From an uncultured Prevotellaceae bacterium (GTDB lineage Bacteria; Bacteroidota; Bacteroidia; Bacteroidales; Bacteroidaceae), in NCBI GenBank assembly GCA_900316355.1, contig ONCQ01000002.1, forward strand, positions 1-64,000: a stretch of 64,000 bases of DNA, in the 5' to 3' direction. The translations under genes were made by a program, and so were the position numbers. Under the pieces are notes generated by a model that saw nothing but the letters and a program-made list of their open reading frames with translations, was not told the DNA's origin and made no database searches. Of the stretch, positions 61,455 to 64,000 are shown in pieces. Numbering within the stretch: position 1 is the stretch's first letter; every line of letters begins with the position of its first letter.

Positions 61455-61981
61455 TTAACTTTCACATCATTTCCGTCTGCACCTCCGACAAATCTAACAA
61501 TATCATTTTGTCATAAAAAACCATCACATCTATCACACCACCATACAAACCATTTATTCTCTGCTAATTACAGCGTAACAGATCGTGTGACAGATGTGAT
61601 AGATGTGAGAGTTTTTGCTTCATAAGCTTAAGCTTATACCACATAGTCCTTAAGCTTTTGCCACCAATGGCAAACGGTTTTGCCATTAGTGGCAAAATGT
61701 TTTGTCACCTGTGGCAAATCACAGAGCAACATATAGCATTTGATTGTACAACGTATAGAAAGGAGTTTTGCCACCCGTGGCAAAAGACGATGGCACACAT
61801 TTGGGGCTCGCATCCCTCACATCCCTCACATCCCTCACACAATCTATCACATTGTAACTTCGTGATTATAAAGCCGTAAAAATGAATTGTGATAGATGTG
61901 AGTTATTTTTCGGTAAAATCACTTTGTCAAAATCGCTTATAAAAAGCTTTTCATTCATGTCCCGTTAAATAGAGACACCAA
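61455..61981. other. Non-coding repeat-rich gap after rhaA
   Basis: About 530 bp without a credible gene. It holds CATCACATCTATCACACC (61522-61539) with inverted partners TGTGATAGATGTGAG (61590-61604 and 61889-61903), a perfect palindrome ATAAGCTTAAGCTTAT (61622-61637), the palindrome array at 61656-61785, and three CATCCCTCAC units near 61810-61839. Confidence 0.65.
61656..61785. repeat. Four 20-bp palindromes TTTTGCCAC-nn-GTGGCAAAA
   Basis: At 61656, 61678, 61700 (exact 22-bp period) and 61766. The last, TTTTGCCACCCGTGGCAAAA, is a nearly perfect palindrome; the others have one to three changes. The centre resembles that of the GTCCCACCTGTGGGAC palindrome at 13909. Confidence 0.85.
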
Positions 61982-62060
61982 TGAAAAAAGTTTTTCTTTT
62001 CATCGAACATTTCCCCTCTTTCGATATGATTTTATCATAAAATTGGTATCTTTGCAGACG
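61982..62060. repeat. 79-bp direct repeat upstream of the RAYT gene, copy 1
   Basis: Aligns without gaps to 63526-63604. The first 32 bases are identical; both end in AAATTGGTATCTTTGCAG, which includes a TATCTTTG promoter box (62047-62054 here). Confidence 0.9.
62047..62054 (+). promoter_or_regulatory. -7 box of the RAYT gene
   Basis: TATCTTTG, 43 nt before the start codon at 62097, inside the 79-bp repeat. No TTTG at the standard spacing; a TTTCGAT lies further upstream. Confidence 0.5.
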
Positions 62061-62096
62061 TAAACATCAAAAGATGAATAATAGCCCTGAAAATAG

Positions 62097-63431
62097 ATGG
62101 AACAGGCAATAGACAAAGGAGAGAGGCTGTGGAGACCGGTGGATCCTATGCGGCACCATCGTGAAAAGGGATGGGACTACAGGGGGCGTGCCATCTATCA
62201 CTTCACGCTGCCGGTGGAGGGGCGTTATCCGCTGTTTGGAACACTCGAGGGCGATAGTGCTGAAACGGCGGCGGTAAGGCTCAATGCTTACGGGCGGCGG
62301 GTGTGTCAGATGCTCAGCGGACTGGCGCAGTTCTACAAGGGGAAAGGCTATGCACTGAAAGTGCTGGCGCAGATGGTGATGCCGGACCATGTGCACCTGG
62401 TAATCCAGGTGCTGGAACCGCTCCCGCAAAGCATTGGAGCCGTGGTGCGGGGTTTCAAGAGCGCGTGCACCAAGGTGTACAAGGAGGAGTTCTATGGCAG
62501 CGGCGAAAACGCCGCTGAAGTGCACGGGGGAGCAAGGGACAACGCTGAAATGCACGGGGGAGATGAGAGCAAGGCGAGAGGAGATGAGAGCAAGGCGAGA
62601 GGAGATGAGAGCAAGGCGAGAGGAGATGAGAGCAAGGCGAGAGGGGATGATGGGAACGCCGCTGAAGTGCACCGAGGGGATGAGGGCAAGGCGAGAGGGA
62701 ATGAGAGTGAGGCGAGAGGGGATGAGGGCGGCGCCCCCGTGCATTTTGTCCGCATCTTTGCGGACAGGGGTAGTGTCTGGCAACAAGACCCAGCCTACTA
62801 CCACGAGCGCATCCTTCATGCAGCGGGCCAATTGCGCAGGATGATTGACTATGTGAAGGACAATCCGCGGCGGCTATGGCTGAAGACCCACAACCCCGAC
62901 CTCTTCAAGCTGCACCGACGGACAGTGGCTGCCGGCCTGTCGTTCACCTCAATGGGTAATCATTTTCTCCTCAACTGGCCTGACGGCCAAACGGTGGAGA
63001 TGTCACGCAGCGCCAACAGCGAGCAGATACAAGAGCGCCTGCAAACGGTGCTGGCGGCGGCGCACAACGGAACGGTCACCTATACCGCAGCTATCAGCAA
63101 AGGCGAGCAACTCATTGCTCGCTCTTTACGCCAGCAAGGTTATCCGCTGGTAGTGCTGCTCAATGATGGTTTCCCCAAGGAGGGGTCACCTCATGAGCGA
63201 TACTACAAGCCTGGGGGTGTCTATTTCGAGGCGTGTTCGAAAGGGCTGTTATTGCTGCTGGAGCCCACGGAAGAGGCGTTCATGGATGCCTCCATACAGG
63301 AGGCTGTGGAAGCGGCACTGCGCCGTAAAGCTGAAGAACGACATTACAGCTATACGCCCATTCCTGTCACCTCGCAGCGTTATCGCTTTATGGCGCTCAA
63401 CGAGATGGCCAGGCGTTTGGCGAATCGATGA
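62097..63431 (+). CDS. REP-associated tyrosine transposase-like protein (RAYT) with repeat insert and extra C-terminal domain
   Basis: 444 aa. Residues 1-140 are Y1-transposase-like: YRGRAIYHFTLPVEGR, LAQMVMPDHVHLVIQVL with the H-V-H of the HUH motif, and VVRGFKSACTKVYKEEF. Residues about 142-220 are a low-complexity insert with ENAAEVHGG and four GDESKAR units encoded by 21-bp repeats. The domain then resumes (QDPAYYHERILHAAGQ, MIDYVKDNPRRLWL), with candidate catalytic tyrosines in this helix. From about 290 a second domain follows (MGNHFLLNWP, ISKGEQLIARSLRQQGYPLV, YKPGGVYFEACSKGLLLLLE), distantly like a DprA/Rossmann fold (tentative). Single-strand nicking and joining at REP-like hairpins is the known role of the family. 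Confidence 0.75.
   Translation: MEQAIDKGERLWRPVDPMRHHREKGWDYRGRAIYHFTLPVEGRYPLFGTLEGDSAETAAVRLNAYGRRVCQMLSGLAQFYKGKGYALKVLAQMVMPDHVHLVIQVLEPLPQSIGAVVRGFKSACTKVYKEEFYGSGENAAEVHGGARDNAEMHGGDESKARGDESKARGDESKARGDESKARGDDGNAAEVHRGDEGKARGNESEARGDEGGAPVHFVRIFADRGSVWQQDPAYYHERILHAAGQLRRMIDYVKDNPRRLWLKTHNPDLFKLHRRTVAAGLSFTSMGNHFLLNWPDGQTVEMSRSANSEQIQERLQTVLAAAHNGTVTYTAAISKGEQLIARSLRQQGYPLVVLLNDGFPKEGSPHERYYKPGGVYFEACSKGLLLLLEPTEEAFMDASIQEAVEAALRRKAEERHYSYTPIPVTSQRYRFMALNEMARRLANR
62560..62730. repeat. 21-bp coding repeats in the RAYT gene
   Basis: Four perfect units of GAGATGAGAGCAAGGCGAGA plus G start at 62560, 62581, 62602 and 62623. Degenerate units continue to about 62730. Encodes GDESKAR. Confidence 0.9.
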
Positions 63432-63525
63432 TGCCTTCAACGGAGGGTTCGTAGGGCTTTCCGCAAAAATATTTTTGAAATGCTTTGCATCGTGCTATCG
63501 AAGTAGTGATATGTGCTAACTATTT

Positions 63526-63604
63526 TGAAAAAAGTTTTTCTTTTCATCGAACATTTCGGTTCTTTCGATACTACATAAAGAGAAAATTGGTATCTTTGCA
63601 GGCG
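63526..63604. repeat. 79-bp direct repeat downstream of the RAYT gene, copy 2 (MFS promoter)
   Basis: Ungapped copy of 61982-62060. Its TATCTTTG (63591-63598) lies 43 nt before the MFS start codon, the same distance as for the RAYT gene in copy 1. Confidence 0.9.
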
Positions 63605-63640
63605 AAAAAGGAGAAATGATATTCAATTGAACGAAATAAC

Positions 63641-64000
63641 ATGGGTAAAACATCGTCTTTGAAGAGTACTATTGCAGTATCTCTCAACAACTATCTCGAT
63701 GCGGGAGCTATCGTGGCAGGTGCCAGCGGCATCACGCTATGGAAGAGCTACTTAGGACTGAGCGAGATGCATCTGGGATGGCTGAATGCCATCAGTGCCA
63801 ACGCGCTTGGCGCAGCCATCGGAGCCATCATCGGCGGCTTCCTGGCCGATAAGTTCGGGCGCAAGTTCATCTTCACCTACAACCTGCTGGTGTATATGCT
63901 CGGCGTGCTCATCGTGATGCTGTCCGTGAACTTCCCGATGCTGCTGTGCGGTTTCCTCGTCACGGGCATCAGCGTCGGCGTCGGCGTGCCGGCATCGTGG
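63641..64000 (+). CDS. MFS sugar transporter, N-terminal part (cut by window edge)
   Basis: 120 codons from ATG at 63641 to the window end, without a stop. Starts MGKTSSLKSTIAVSLNNYLD. It has hydrophobic segments from about residue 15 and the typical MFS loop motif in GGFLADKFGRKFIFTYNLLV (G-x-L-A-D-x-x-G-R-K) between helices 2 and 3. Inner membrane symporter for a sugar or polyol. The substrate cannot be told from this part; rhamnose would fit the neighbouring rhaA. Confidence 0.85.
   Translation, partial: MGKTSSLKSTIAVSLNNYLDAGAIVAGASGITLWKSYLGLSEMHLGWLNAISANALGAAIGAIIGGFLADKFGRKFIFTYNLLVYMLGVLIVMLSVNFPMLLCGFLVTGISVGVGVPASW

Noticed and set aside
62067..62831. 254-aa minus-strand frame opposite the RAYT gene with SRLALI repeats.
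   Set aside because: It is the reverse reading of the GDESKAR repeats and ends in unrelated sequence.

Overview
The window comes from a Bacteroidales genome, most likely a Prevotella-like member of Prevotellaceae. The pointers are fimbrillin/Mfa-type lipoproteins, a SusC/SusD pair, C-terminal sorting domains of the type IX secretion system (T9SS), promoters with a TAnnTTTG -7 box, a moderately high GC content and very many small intergenic repeats. No rRNA, tRNA, CRISPR array, prophage or classical insertion sequence was seen. Identifications rest on reading the sequence; no database search was run.

Layout. 1-0.63 kb: a REP-associated tyrosine transposase-like gene (RAYT) cut by the window edge. 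0.8-12.9 kb (minus): a giant glycine-rich surface protein (about 4,025 aa if intact) broken into two frames by a 14-bp tandem duplication. 13.1-14.6 kb: a non-coding, repeat-built, roughly mirror-symmetric region ending on the stump of a second giant-protein gene. 14.9-27.6 kb (minus): a type V (Fim/Mfa-like) pilus locus with a DUF3575/OmpA-like protein, a DUF5119 lipoprotein, three large fimbrillins, a small antitoxin-like protein and two smaller fimbrillin-like lipoproteins. A 13-G tract lies upstream of its promoter. 28.1-30.6 kb (plus): mannose-6-phosphate isomerase and a DUF187/GHL10 hydrolase. 30.8-38.9 kb (minus): uvrA, rmlB, rmlC, a DUF4738 lipoprotein, a DUF559-HAD fusion and pgi. 39.1-40.1 kb: a PIN toxin pair and a 52-aa small protein. 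40.1-42.1 kb: a T9SS cargo protein. 42.4-54.3 kb (minus): a nutrient-uptake locus with two T9SS cargo proteins, SusC, SusD, a zinc metallohydrolase lipoprotein, a DUF4302 lipoprotein and a BACON lipoprotein. 54.6-60.0 kb (minus): GH89 alpha-N-acetylglucosaminidase, gpsA and lysS. 60.2-64 kb (plus): L-rhamnose isomerase, a second RAYT gene and the start of an MFS sugar transporter.

The main theme is repeats that enter genes. A small GC-rich palindrome (CCCTCCCT-loop-AGGGAGGG and close variants) occurs about a dozen times between genes and, in frame, inside uvrA (five times), rmlB, a GH89 enzyme, the linker of the DUF559-HAD fusion and two lipoprotein signal peptides; a related GCCCCC/GGGGGC palindrome sits in lysS. 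Other simple repeats encode extra residues before signal peptides, within GH89 and within both RAYT proteins. This resembles the coding palindromic elements known from Rickettsia. It is the most unusual feature of the window.

A second theme is switchable or structured control of surface proteins: the frameshift duplication in the giant protein, the poly-G tract upstream of the pilus operon, and two hairpins with an identical loop shaped like a tRNA T-arm at the same distance after two fimbrillin stop codons.
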